A DNA stretch of 64,000 nt from Halomonas sp. QHL1 (GTDB lineage Bacteria > Pseudomonadota > Gammaproteobacteria > Pseudomonadales > Halomonadaceae), in NCBI RefSeq assembly GCF_001882345.1, contig NZ_MINL01000001.1, forward strand, positions 3,605,852 through 3,669,851. The letters run 5' to 3'. How positions within the stretch are numbered: position 1 is the first letter of the stretch; each line of letters begins with the position of its first letter. The translations under genes and the position numbers were made by a program. Positions 38,223 through 46,141 of this stretch are shown here, piece after piece. The notes under the pieces are model-generated. The model saw nothing but the letters and a program-made list of their open reading frames with translations, made no database searches and was not told where the DNA came from.

Positions 38223-39482
38223 TTAAGCCGACCAGCGTTTTGTCATTTTTTGGCAGTTTTGTTTAATGCGCCGAGACAGGCGCTCTAACAATAGATGCTC
38301 TGTACCTGGCGTTGCGACCTTCTGTAGGGCCTCTATCACAGCGGGTAAAACGCTGAGTATCTCATCGGCGAGACGTGCGCCTAAACTCATGAAGTAAGCA
38401 GGTTTAAATCCCAACGCCTGGGCGAGAGAAGCAAGGTGTGAGCGTTCGATACTGCCGGGTTGATCAATGCCTGACACTCGAAATGCAAAGCGGTTCGAGA
38501 GACCGCTATAGAGCGTCGTGCACATGAGATCGTAAAACGGGGCTAGTTGAATGCCCTGCGGCGTTTGCAATATAGAGAGGTTTTTGGCGTGGCTGTCATT
38601 GTTACCAATAAACAGGTTGAAAAAAAACCACTGCGAAAAACGCAACAGGTCTTTTGCGGGAACCCCCGCCGCCTGAAGTAACTGCCGACACTCAATGAGA
38701 CCAGGCCCTCCGTCGCTTTCGTATTTGAGGGTGGAAGGTGTCCCTGCTAACTGGCAAATATCTAGCTGGTGATAACGCTGTAAGTTGCCGTGCTCATCAT
38801 AAAAACGGTCATAGCGCTTAACTAAACAGGCGCGTGTTTGAGGCTGGAAGGTAGTTTCAGCTACCCCTAGCGCTAATGCGGCGGCTAGTTGCATACAGAG
38901 CGTTTCATTAAGCGCAGAACTCCAAACGCCTTTCAAACCACGGATATCCGGTTTCAAAATATGGCTTGAAGGAGCGGCCCCTTCAGGCAGCGCCGGGCTG
39001 CCATCAGCGAGTACCATTAGCAGCAGTTTATTTTGAGCGCCCGCTAATGAAATTCGCGCTTGGGGAGCAAGCTGCCCAGTTAATTCACCCTGGGTTTCAT
39101 TATGCAGAAAGTCGTTTATAGCTTCCCAGTCCGTCTTGCGATAGCTGGCTGGTTGAGGCGTTTCACCTTGCGGGAGTAGGGTGTAGCCACTCGCCGTATC
39201 ACCGCCAATCGACCTTAAAAGACCAAAAACAGTGGTTGTGTGGTGGCGTAGCTCAATATAGCGACGTAGTTCGCCCTCAGGCAGTAGGTTTTCGAAGTAT
39301 GCCAGCACACTATCGCCGCAATGCCGTTGTTGAGTCAGCGGTAGCTGGGGCGAAAGACTATTCTCTTGGTTATTGGCTAGCCATTCCTGGGTATAGTCAA
39401 ACCGCAACGGCTGAGTGTTATGCAAACGCCCGACATGCCGTTCCCCCCAGAACAGATCAAGCGCTTCGCTAAGGGCGACCAT
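38223..39482 (-). CDS. hipA: HipA-family serine/threonine kinase toxin
   Basis: HipA kinases phosphorylate glutamyl-tRNA synthetase or related targets and cause growth arrest and persistence. This protein has 419 residues (E. coli 440). It has the HipA N-terminal subdomain (LFWGERHVGRL ... YTQEWL), the Gly-rich loop RISLAGAQNKLLL, the catalytic FFNLFIGNNDSHAKNLSIL with Asp base, and the metal-binding APFYDLMCT. It overlaps hipB by 14 bases, antitoxin first. The kinase elements look intact, so it is probably functional. The target is unknown. Confidence 0.92.
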   Translation of the reverse strand: MVALSEALDLFWGERHVGRLHNTQPLRFDYTQEWLANNQENSLSPQLPLTQQRHCGDSVLAYFENLLPEGELRRYIELRHHTTTVFGLLRSIGGDTASGYTLLPQGETPQPASYRKTDWEAINDFLHNETQGELTGQLAPQARISLAGAQNKLLLMVLADGSPALPEGAAPSSHILKPDIRGLKGVWSSALNETLCMQLAAALALGVAETTFQPQTRACLVKRYDRFYDEHGNLQRYHQLDICQLAGTPSTLKYESDGGPGLIECRQLLQAAGVPAKDLLRFSQWFFFNLFIGNNDSHAKNLSILQTPQGIQLAPFYDLMCTTLYSGLSNRFAFRVSGIDQPGSIERSHLASLAQALGFKPAYFMSLGARLADEILSVLPAVIEALQKVATPGTEHLLLERLSRRIKQNCQKMTKRWSA

Positions 39483-39723
39483 GGTGATTCCCTTTGCGCT
39501 GTATAATCACTTCCAATCCCATTAGATCCAAAACATCGAGTACTTTTTGTAGCTGCAGGGTTGGCTTGCCGCGCTCAAGATCGACGATAAAGCGGTTGCC
39601 TGTACCCGCAAGCCCGGCAATATCACTTTGCAGCAGTGATTGATCACGCCGGGTTTGTTGAACTAGTTTGCCCAGCTCTTCACTGCTGCGAATACGTTTT
39701 GCACTCTCTATTTGGGAGGTCAT
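39469..39723 (-). CDS. hipB: HipB-family antitoxin, Xre-type HTH
   Basis: This 84-residue Cro/C1-type helix-turn-helix protein has the core LGKLVQQTRRDQSLLQSDIAGLAGTGNRFIVDLERGKPTLQLQKVLDVLDLMGLEV. HipB neutralises HipA and represses its own operon by binding spaced palindromes. Three matching palindromes lie upstream. The C-terminus is short and basic. Confidence 0.9.
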   Translation of the reverse strand: MTSQIESAKRIRSSEELGKLVQQTRRDQSLLQSDIAGLAGTGNRFIVDLERGKPTLQLQKVLDVLDLMGLEVIIQRKGNHHGRP

Positions 39724-39740
39724 AGCGACTGTCCGATAAA

Positions 39741-39756
39741 ATTACCGTACGGTAAT
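39741..39756. promoter_or_regulatory. hipBA operator O1
   Basis: ATTACCGTACGGTAAT is a perfect 16-bp palindrome that ends 18 bases before the hipB start. It shares the half-site pattern with two further palindromes at 50-base intervals. Confidence 0.7.
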
Positions 39757-39790
39757 GATAGACCATATTAGTGATCAAAGCGCTATGATT

Positions 39791-39806
39791 ATTCCCGATC
39801 GGTAAT
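39791..39806. promoter_or_regulatory. hipBA operator O2
   Basis: ATTCCCGATCGGTAAT is a near palindrome exactly 50 bases from O1. One half matches O1 (CGGTAAT) and the other matches O3 (ATTCCCG). Confidence 0.65.
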
Positions 39807-39840
39807 TTACAGTGATTAGAGACGCTTTCTGGAAGGGGAT

Positions 39841-39856
39841 ATTCCCGAGCGGGAAT
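39841..39856. promoter_or_regulatory. hipBA operator O3
   Basis: ATTCCCGAGCGGGAAT is a palindrome apart from the central two bases and lies exactly 50 bases from O2. The constant spacing puts the three sites close to the same helical face. Confidence 0.65.
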
Positions 39857-39895
39857 ATTTTAGTGGTGCAGTGCTTTTATGCACTGTGTTCTAAC

Positions 39896-39918
39896 AAAAG
39901 GGTGGCTCAAAGCCACCC
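39896..39918 (-). terminator. Intrinsic terminator of the SDR gene
   Basis: GGGTGGCT/AGCCACCC is an 8-bp stem with a 3-base loop. Read on the minus strand it is followed by TTTTG. It lies 35 bases after the SDR stop codon. Confidence 0.75.
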
Positions 39919-39952
39919 CGGGAATGCGCGCTATATCTTATATAAGAAGCGT

Positions 39953-40807
39953 TTAAGTATTTAAGATAACGCCGCCATTCAAGTGCAGCGTTTGGCCGCT
40001 CATGTAGGACGACTCCTCGCAGGCCAGGTAAACATAAGCAGGCCCCATCTCGCTTGGCTGCCCGGCGCGCTTCATAGGCACCTGGCCGCCAAATGATGCC
40101 ACCTTCTCATCATCAAAACTGGCCGGAATCAGCGGCGTCCACACCGGCCCCGGTGCTACGGCGTTAACACGTATACCGCGATCCATCAGCGACATTGCCA
40201 GCGAACGCACCAAGCCCTGAATGGCGCCCTTGGTGGCGGTGTAATCGATCAGTGTGTCGTTGCCCTTAAAGGCATTGATCGATGAGGTGGCAATAATGGT
40301 GTCACCTGCACTGAGGTGCGGCAGGGCTGATTTGGTGAGATAGAAGTGGCTGAAGATATTGGTTTGGAAGGTGCGTAGCAGTTGATCATCGGGGATCTCG
40401 GTAATGTCGTCCCAATCATACTGTTCAGCGGCGTTATTAATCACAATATTGATTTTGCCTAAGTGATCCAGGGTGTGCTTAACAATATCGCGGCAAAACT
40501 CTGGTTCAGCCACATCGCCTTTTAACACTAAGCAGCGGCGGCCTTCTGCTTCTACTAATCGTTTGGTCTCTTCGGCATCTTTATCTTCTTCTAAATAGGC
40601 AATCGTGCAGTCCGCGCCCTCGCGGGCGTAATGAACTGCCACGGAACGGCCAATGCCGCTGTCGCCGCCGGTAATAATTGCGACTTTATCCAGCAACTTG
40701 TCAGTACCACGGTAGCTTTCGCGAATGTACTCAGGCTCCGGGCGCATCGCGTGTTCATCGCCTGGCTGCTTATCTTGATGCTGGGGAGGTTGCTTTTGAT
40801 CACTCAT
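39953..40807 (-). CDS. SDR-family NAD(P) oxidoreductase, general-stress type
   Basis: This 284-residue short-chain dehydrogenase has a hydrophilic 40-residue N-terminal extension rich in Gln/Pro/Asp. The cofactor site is AIITGGDSGIGRSVA, followed by NNAAEQ, the catalytic Ser in ATSSINAFKG and the YTATKGA active site (YxxxK). The ending GGQVPMKRAGQPSEMGPAYVYLACEESSYMSGQTLHLNGG matches the YghA/YhdF/YhxC subfamily, often called glucose 1-dehydrogenase-like and linked to general stress. The real substrate is unknown. Confidence 0.88.
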   Translation of the reverse strand: MSDQKQPPQHQDKQPGDEHAMRPEPEYIRESYRGTDKLLDKVAIITGGDSGIGRSVAVHYAREGADCTIAYLEEDKDAEETKRLVEAEGRRCLVLKGDVAEPEFCRDIVKHTLDHLGKINIVINNAAEQYDWDDITEIPDDQLLRTFQTNIFSHFYLTKSALPHLSAGDTIIATSSINAFKGNDTLIDYTATKGAIQGLVRSLAMSLMDRGIRVNAVAPGPVWTPLIPASFDDEKVASFGGQVPMKRAGQPSEMGPAYVYLACEESSYMSGQTLHLNGGVILNT

Positions 40808-41312
40808 GTGCGGTCACTCCTTTGTTTGCACAGAAATCGTTAGCACGTAAATATCGCCACACGCTGTGGCATTAAAACCGGGGATGCTGATTGAGGGCAT
40901 CCGACGTGACCCCACTCCTCGGGCCAGCGTCACCCTTCAACGTAGACCAAAGGCGTATGAATAAGCAAACCCCATGCCGAGAGATATTTTTTCCGATAAC
41001 TTTTCAGGTGTTTCGTTTTATTTCCATAACCAAGGCTATTTAATTAATTTAAAAATTTATTTTTTAACATATGTTAATAAAATAAATAACTGCTGAAAAA
41101 TAAATAGCCATAAATTGACAATAAAGTAATGCCCGCTATGTTTTATGTGTGGCATATCTATTAAATAAAATAGCGCAATTAGCTAAGTATTAGTGCTTGT
41201 TTTCTTTAAGTTTATAATTGTACTAACTAATTGTCCCTAATAGATTTCCGCTGACGTTGATTTTGTTTCACCACGGATGCTGACAAGTGAGACGACAAGG
41301 AGGAAGTGACAG
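40808..41312. other. 505-base AT-rich regulatory region
   Basis: I see no gene. The central part is very AT-rich with nested inverted repeats: GGCTATTTA near 41033 against TAAATAGCC near 41101, and TAACATATGTTA in the middle. A sigma-70 promoter lies at 41115-41142. The region separates the divergent SDR gene from the stress-protein cluster and probably carries control sites for both. Confidence 0.5.
41115..41142 (+). promoter_or_regulatory. Sigma-70 promoter of the 41.3-43.5 kb cluster
   Basis: A perfect TTGACA at 41115 is followed by a 16-base spacer and TATGTT. A leader of about 160 bases precedes the first gene. Confidence 0.55.
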
Positions 41313-41903
41313 ATGATCGATCAAGGAAAGCAGCCTAACTCAGGTGCTCCCAGCCAGAAGAATCCCTCAACGGAGTCGCTCAAGAAGCAAGGACGCGACA
41401 CTGCCCATGAGGTAGGAGAAGCGGCCCAACATCAAGCTGAAGGCTATTTTAACCAACAGCGCGATAATGCTGCGGAACAGTCGCATAAACTAACCGGCGT
41501 TCTGCAAAAAATGGCCGACGAGTTTGATAACCAGCAGCAGCCCTTTTTCTCAAAACAAGCGAGAAAGTTTGCTGATACTACCGAGCGGTTTTCGCATAAC
41601 TTGCGTGATAAAGATTTACGCAGCGTTTGCGATGAAGCGCAAAGTTTTAGTCGCCGCGAACCTGCCCTGTTTGTTGGTGGCGTGATTGCCGCTGGCTTCC
41701 TGGTCTCTCGTTTTCTGCGTAGCTCTGCACAGCACAGTCCTGCACAACATAGCTCTGCACAAAACAGTCCTGCACAACACAGCTCTGCACCGCACAGCTC
41801 AAACCAGCAACCCCCAGGCGCTGGTAACCACACCAGTCCTTTAACCAGTTCCGCAGCGGGAAGCATGGATAGACGTTCAACACCAGGTAGTGAACCGCTC
41901 TAA
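41313..41903 (+). CDS. Hydrophilic stress-type protein with one membrane segment
   Basis: I do not recognise a named family. The 196 residues are Gln/Ser/His-rich. The middle part (HQAEGYFNQQRDNAAEQSHKLTGVLQKMADEF ... FADTTERFSHNLRDKDL) resembles amphipathic helices of YtxH/ElaB-like stress proteins. One hydrophobic segment follows (LFVGGVIAAGFLVSRFL, about 118-134) and then a low-complexity tail with SSAQHSPAQH repeats. GGAGGAAGTGAC precedes the start. It heads a three-gene operon with a holin-like DUF1469 protein and a DUF3618 protein, which suggests an envelope or osmotic-stress role by association. Confidence 0.75.
   Translation: MIDQGKQPNSGAPSQKNPSTESLKKQGRDTAHEVGEAAQHQAEGYFNQQRDNAAEQSHKLTGVLQKMADEFDNQQQPFFSKQARKFADTTERFSHNLRDKDLRSVCDEAQSFSRREPALFVGGVIAAGFLVSRFLRSSAQHSPAQHSSAQNSPAQHSSAPHSSNQQPPGAGNHTSPLTSSAAGSMDRRSTPGSEPL
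41721..41800 (+). repeat. 30-bp minisatellite inside a coding region
   Basis: There are 2.7 copies of a 30-base unit beginning AGCTCTGCAC (at 41721, 41751 and 41781), each made of two related 15-base halves. It encodes the Ser/Gln/His/Pro repeat near the C-terminus. Since the unit is a multiple of three, copy-number change would keep the frame. Confidence 0.8.
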
Positions 41904-41925
41904 CTTGAGAGCAGGGAGGCAAATA

Positions 41926-42363
41926 ATGGATTCGGAAAACAAACCTACGTCGCAAAGCTCATCGGTCGGGTCGCTACTTTCAACAGTGATGCAAGAAATT
42001 AGCTCACTGGTGCGTAACGAAGCTGAGCTCGCCAAGACAGAGATGTCAGAAAAAACCCACGAGGCCATGGCGGGCATCGCTTCGATCGCCATTGCCGGTG
42101 CGGTGCTGTTAGGCGGGTTTTTAACTCTGCTCGCCGCGATGGTTTTTCTGCTTAATGAAGTGCTTCCGCCCGAGACCACGCCTTGGCTGTCGGCATTGAT
42201 TGTCGGTGGTGTGGTGACGGTTATCGGCATCGTTATGCTCAAAGCGGGCCAAAAGAAACTGCAGGCACGCAACCTGATGCCTAATCGCACGATGAATAGT
42301 CTGCAAAGTGACAAGGCGGTTGCGCAGAAGCATCAGCACAACATCAAGGAGGAGTTGAAATGA
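41926..42363 (+). CDS. DUF1469 / phage holin superfamily III membrane protein
   Basis: This 145-residue protein has an amphipathic N-terminal helix (SVGSLLSTVMQEISSLVRNEAELAKTEM) and two membrane segments (ASIAIAGAVLLGGFLTLLAAMVFLL and LSALIVGGVVTVIGIVMLKAG), the layout of the Phage_holin_3_6 family. These are chromosomal stress proteins, not true holins. Start 41926 is chosen because GGGAGGCAAATA precedes it. It overlaps the next gene by 4 bases (ATGA). Confidence 0.85.
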   Translation: MDSENKPTSQSSSVGSLLSTVMQEISSLVRNEAELAKTEMSEKTHEAMAGIASIAIAGAVLLGGFLTLLAAMVFLLNEVLPPETTPWLSALIVGGVVTVIGIVMLKAGQKKLQARNLMPNRTMNSLQSDKAVAQKHQHNIKEELK

Positions 42364-43487
42364 CGGACCATGATAAGACTGACCATGATAAACAGCGCAA
42401 TTCCGAAGAGATTGAGAAGGATATCCATCAGTCGCGCGAGCGCCTCGATTCCACGCTGAACGAGATCGAAGAGCGCTTCTCCCCCCAGCAGCTGCTGAAT
42501 ACATCCTACGAGTATCTGCGCCATGGCGGTGCCAACGAGTTTATGGCTAATTTGGGCACCACTATTAAGCAAAACCCACTGCCGTTTCTGGTTACCACGG
42601 CGGGATTGGGCTGGATGATGCTGTCACAGCGTCAGCCTAATCGAGGCCAGCATCAGTACGCTTCTGATACTGACCAGCGTTTTTACACCGGTGGGCAGTA
42701 TTCATCGAACACCAGTAATACCCACGGTTCGACGGGTATTCCTGTTCATGAGGGCACCCACCCCAATGCCGCTATGCATGCACAGCCAGCTGGCATGGCC
42801 GGTGGAAATGAGCACTCAAGCGATGGCCAAGGCCGTATGAGCGAGATGTCCCATAAAGCCAAAGACTCAGCTCAACACCTGGGCCAGAAAGCCAAGCAAA
42901 CGGCGCAGCAGTGGGGCGATAAGGCTCACCACCTGGGGGATAATATGCGAGATTCCACATCTCACCTGCAGCATGGCGCTCACGACAGCCTGCACAATAT
43001 GGGACATCGCGCTCGCCAGGCAGAGAGCCAGGCCTCCGATTTTATTCAGGAGCACCCGCTGGTAGTCGGCGCGCTGGGGTTTGCGCTTGGCGCCGCTTTA
43101 GGCGGTATTTTCCCCGCCACCAAGAAAGAAGACGAGTATATGGGCGAGTATCGTGACCGCGTTCTCCATAAAGCCGCTGAAACAGGGCAAGAGCAAATGG
43201 ATAAAGCTCAGCACTCTATTCACGAAAAAGCCGAGTCGTACAAGGACGAATCGCAGAAGGGTAAAGACACGCAGACAGCCGACAGTAGTGTCAGCGGCAC
43301 TAATGTAAACACGCCGCAGGATAGGGAGACGGGGCTTAAGGGCTCACCCACTCCTTTTGCTGAAGGTACAGGGGCGAAGCAGCCCGATTCTGAGAAAAAT
43401 AGCCCTGAAAGGCATAGCCCAGGGTTAACGGGTTCGAGTACCCCCTCTGGCAACACACAAGGGTCGGGCACTAACCGCACGCCTTAG
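42360..43487 (+). CDS. DUF3618-containing hydrophilic protein
   Basis: This 375-residue protein begins with a DUF3618 module (about 14-60: NSEEIEKDIHQSRERLDSTLNEIEERFSPQQLL), then a hydrophobic patch (LPFLVTTAGLGWMML). A long His/Gln/Ser/Lys-rich region follows with helical repeats such as HLGQKAKQTAQQWGDKAHHLGDNM, reminiscent of LEA-like desiccation proteins. A second hydrophobic segment (VVGALGFALGAALGGIF) and a disordered tail end the protein. It is the third gene of the operon. The composition suggests an osmotic or desiccation role, which is inference. Confidence 0.8.
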   Translation: MTDHDKTDHDKQRNSEEIEKDIHQSRERLDSTLNEIEERFSPQQLLNTSYEYLRHGGANEFMANLGTTIKQNPLPFLVTTAGLGWMMLSQRQPNRGQHQYASDTDQRFYTGGQYSSNTSNTHGSTGIPVHEGTHPNAAMHAQPAGMAGGNEHSSDGQGRMSEMSHKAKDSAQHLGQKAKQTAQQWGDKAHHLGDNMRDSTSHLQHGAHDSLHNMGHRARQAESQASDFIQEHPLVVGALGFALGAALGGIFPATKKEDEYMGEYRDRVLHKAAETGQEQMDKAQHSIHEKAESYKDESQKGKDTQTADSSVSGTNVNTPQDRETGLKGSPTPFAEGTGAKQPDSEKNSPERHSPGLTGSSTPSGNTQGSGTNRTP

Positions 43488-43493
43488 CAATGC

Positions 43494-43526
43494 ACAGTGG
43501 CCGCCCAAGTGCGGCCACTGTTTTAT
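43494..43526 (+). terminator. Terminator of the stress-protein operon
   Basis: CAGTGGCCGC/GCGGCCACTG is a perfect 10-bp stem with a 6-base loop, followed by TTTTATT. It lies 7 bases after the stop of the DUF3618 gene. Confidence 0.88.
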
Positions 43527-43843
43527 TGGCCTATTAAACTGAGAAATACCAAGCTCATAGCGGCAGACCATTGGCGGTATTGTTATTGCTAATATACCTC
43601 TTCACACCTAATGTTTGCCCTTCAACTAAATGTTTTTATTGGCTTTTATTGAAATTCTACTGTTTTTGTAAGCGACTGTGGTGGATTGAAAATAGCAAGA
43701 GAAGGGCTACAGTAAAGGCAGCTTAAAGAACGAGTGGTGTGCATTCACTCGCTCTCACGCTCACTGCGCTATTCAGGGAATCCAAGTGGCCGTTGCGCCA
43801 CGGGATTGAAGAAATCAAGACCACCTACTGAAAGGAAGAAGCG
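43527..43843. other. Gene-free stretch before the microprotein gene
   Basis: The left part is AT-rich and the right part carries TGGCCGTTGCGCCACGGG, a small inverted repeat (TGGC/GCCA) near 43788. I see no reading frame of note. It presumably holds the promoter of the 47-residue gene that follows. Confidence 0.35.
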
Positions 43844-43987
43844 ATGACTCAAGTTCCTGATAAAGACAAGAAAGCCCCTAAAGATCGTGACGATCACCAC
43901 GACGATGCCAACCCGATGCCGGATACCCATCATGTGAACCCAGAGTCCGATGACGATAAAAAGTCAGGCAAAGATTCCAAGAAATAA
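43844..43987 (+). CDS. 47-residue highly charged microprotein
   Basis: An ATG preceded by AGGAAG at 6-base spacing opens a 47-codon frame ending TAA. The product is almost entirely Asp, Lys, His, Pro and Ser (for example DKDKKAPKDRDDHHDDANP) with no hydrophobic segment, so it must be disordered. It lies directly downstream of the stress-protein operon and is followed by a terminator, which supports a real gene. Function is unknown; a stress-induced, possibly metal-binding, role is only a guess. Confidence 0.6.
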   Translation: MTQVPDKDKKAPKDRDDHHDDANPMPDTHHVNPESDDDKKSGKDSKK

Positions 43988-44027
43988 TGGTTATGCAACA
44001 TTGCTTAGACTTGGTCTAAACAGATAA

Positions 44028-44052
44028 GGCGCTACTACTTGTAGCGCCTTTT
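44028..44052. terminator. Terminator between the microprotein gene and xseA
   Basis: GGCGCTAC/GTAGCGCC is an 8-bp stem with loop TACTT, followed on the plus strand by TTTT. The stop codon of the convergent xseA gene falls inside the hairpin, so it may serve both directions, though the minus-strand T tract is poor. Confidence 0.75.
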
Positions 44053-45375
44053 CACTTCCACACTCAGCCTACCTTCGCCTAATTGCAGCTTGAGCTTCTG
44101 ACCTGGCTGGGTATCTTCCGCGCGGCGAATCACCTGACCCTGCTCATCCTGAGCAATCGCATAGCCCCGCCCTAAAACCGCCAGCGGGCTGACCGCATTG
44201 AGCTCCCGCGCTGCGGCTTTCAAGCGTGCCTGTCGGCTCTCTAGCTGGCGTTGCATGGCAGAAGCCAAGCGACGCTGTAACTGGCTCACGCGTTCACTTT
44301 CCGTACGATGCAACCGCCCCATATCCTGGCTGGCTAAACGCCTGTTCAGCTGCGCCACCTGGGCTTTTTGCTGGGTGAGGGTGTGCTGCATGGCGCGATT
44401 CAAGCGTTGGTCGAGAGCGGTTAAGTGCTGGCGCTGGCGGTTGAGCTGTTCGCCGGGGTGGCGCAGCTTGGCACGCAGGGTATCCAGCCGCTGGCTGTCG
44501 CGCTCAAGGCGCGCCTGCATGGACCGCTGCATGCGGCTGTGTTGATGCTCAAGCTGGCGCTTGAGCGTGTTTTGGTCGGGTACCAAGCGCTCGGCGGCAG
44601 CAGAAGGCGTAGGCGCGCGCATATCCGCGGCAAAATCCGCCAGGGTAAAATCCACCTCATGACCCACTGCCGACATCACCGGTAGCCGGGAGTGAAAAAT
44701 CGCCCGAGCCAAGTGTTCATTATTAAACGCCCAGAGGTCTTCCAGGCTACCGCCGCCGCGGGTGATCAAAATCACATCGCGCTCCGGGTCTAGTCGTGCC
44801 TGACGGTTGAGCAACGCCAGCGCCGATATCATCGCAGATGCCGCCTCGGCGCCTTGAACGGGCACGGGAATCAGCGTCACATCCGCCAGTGGCCAGCGGG
44901 CTTCCAACACCGCCAGCACATCGCGAATCGCTGCCCCGGTGGCGGAGCTCAAAATCAACAGCTTGCGGGGCGGGAAGGGTAGCGGCCGGGCGTTGGCAAA
45001 CACGCCTTCGCCCTCTAACTGCGCTTTTAAGCGCTCAAACGCTGCCAACAGTTCACCCAGGCCCGCCGCTTGAACGGCGTCGGCAATTAGCTGGTAATCG
45101 CCGCGGGGTTCGAACAGCGACACCCGCCCGCGCAGCTTGACCTGATCGCCATCGCGCATAGGGGCGGAGACAAACCGCGCCCGCTGACGAAACAGCGCAC
45201 AGCGAATCTGCGCACGGTCATCCTTCAACGTGAAATAAACATGCCCAGAGGCCGGGCGGGAAACGTTAGAGAGTTCGCCCTCCACCCACACTTCGCCCAT
45301 ATCGCGCTCAAGGGTTTGCTTGGCGCGCTGGTTAAGTTGGCTGACAGAAAGCGTTTGAGGAGTGGGGGAGGCCAT
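44035..45375 (-). CDS. xseA: Exodeoxyribonuclease VII large subunit XseA
   Basis: XseA is the catalytic large subunit of ExoVII, a bidirectional single-strand DNA exonuclease that works with several XseB copies. It has 446 residues (E. coli 456). An N-terminal OB fold (VWVEGELSNVSRPASGHVYFTLKDDRAQIRCALFR) is followed by the conserved nuclease core RGGGSLEDLWAFNNEHLARAI and SAVGHEVDFTLADFAADMRAPTPSAAAE. A long Arg/Gln-rich coiled coil that binds XseB and a short C-terminal beta segment (PLAVLGRGYAIAQ) complete it. The dsbA-like gene upstream is 5 bases away and cotranscribed. Confidence 0.96.
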   Translation of the reverse strand: MASPTPQTLSVSQLNQRAKQTLERDMGEVWVEGELSNVSRPASGHVYFTLKDDRAQIRCALFRQRARFVSAPMRDGDQVKLRGRVSLFEPRGDYQLIADAVQAAGLGELLAAFERLKAQLEGEGVFANARPLPFPPRKLLILSSATGAAIRDVLAVLEARWPLADVTLIPVPVQGAEAASAMISALALLNRQARLDPERDVILITRGGGSLEDLWAFNNEHLARAIFHSRLPVMSAVGHEVDFTLADFAADMRAPTPSAAAERLVPDQNTLKRQLEHQHSRMQRSMQARLERDSQRLDTLRAKLRHPGEQLNRQRQHLTALDQRLNRAMQHTLTQQKAQVAQLNRRLASQDMGRLHRTESERVSQLQRRLASAMQRQLESRQARLKAAARELNAVSPLAVLGRGYAIAQDEQGQVIRRAEDTQPGQKLKLQLGEGRLSVEVKRRYK

Positions 45376-45379
45376 AAGG

Positions 45380-45985
45380 TTAAGCCCGCTCGATTAGAAA
45401 ACGTTTGAGGGCTGCAGGGTCGGGTACGCCCTGAATCACTTCGCCATCGATGACCAAGGTAGGCACCGACTGAATCATCGCCTCTTCTACCGCATGCCGC
45501 TGGGCTGCCTGATGCTGCTCGCGGTAGCTGCCCTGGGCCAGCGCATCGAGTACCGCCTGGCGCTCCAGACCCACCGACTCGCCAATATCCGCCAACACCT
45601 CTGGGTCGCCAATATCGCGCTCCTGCTGGAAAAACGCTTTTAAAGCTGCCATGGAGTAGGCGTGGCCCAAGCCCTGCTCTTCGGCCATGGCGAATACTTC
45701 AAAGGCTTTATCGGTACGCGGCTGGGGAGAAACATTGGGCAGCTTAATCGGCACACCGAGCTTTTCCGCCATGGGATAAACCGCTTCACGCCATATTTTA
45801 GGCAAATAAGGGTCTTCCACTTTCAGAGTGGGCACCGGGGCTGGGCGCAGCTCAAAGGGTCGCCAGCGGATTTCGACGTCTAGGCCCTTGGTCGCCTGGG
45901 CAATGGCCTCTTCAGCCAGCAGGCAGAAGGGGCAAACGTAATCGGTATATACAATGATTTGCTGAGGCAAGCGAACGCCCTCCAC
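45380..45985 (-). CDS. DsbA-family oxidoreductase, FrnE-like, cytoplasmic
   Basis: This 201-residue thioredoxin-fold protein has the active site [13 protein letters not shown] (CPFC, near residues 19-22). A helical insert follows, and a cis-Pro loop [18 protein letters not shown]. No signal peptide is present, so it acts in the cytoplasm, unlike DsbA. The arrangement matches the FrnE/2-hydroxychromene isomerase-like branch of the DsbA family, which includes disulfide isomerases linked to oxidative stress. It is divergent from guaB and upstream of xseA. Confidence 0.86.
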   Translation of the reverse strand: MEGVRLPQQIIVYTDYVCPFCLLAEEAIAQATKGLDVEIRWRPFELRPAPVPTLKVEDPYLPKIWREAVYPMAEKLGVPIKLPNVSPQPRTDKAFEVFAMAEEQGLGHAYSMAALKAFFQQERDIGDPEVLADIGESVGLERQAVLDALAQGSYREQHQAAQRHAVEEAMIQSVPTLVIDGEVIQGVPDPAALKRFLIERA

Positions 45986-46060
45986 GCCGTAAAATGTCTA
46001 ATCCTCAGCCTATCATTAAACGTCATTAGCATTTGGTATAAGCACAACAGCGTGACTGCA

Positions 46061-46090
46061 TTGCTGGGATGGCCCTCAAAACGCTATAAT
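46061..46090 (+). promoter_or_regulatory. Sigma-70 promoter of guaB
   Basis: TTGCTG, an 18-base spacer and a perfect TATAAT lie 51 bases before the guaB ATG. This supports the start at 46142 over the longer in-frame extension that would begin at 45959. Confidence 0.7.
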
Positions 46091-46141
46091 AGGCGATTAA
46101 CCTTTCACGCCCCACTTCCTCTCAATCAGGGTGTTGCCGCT

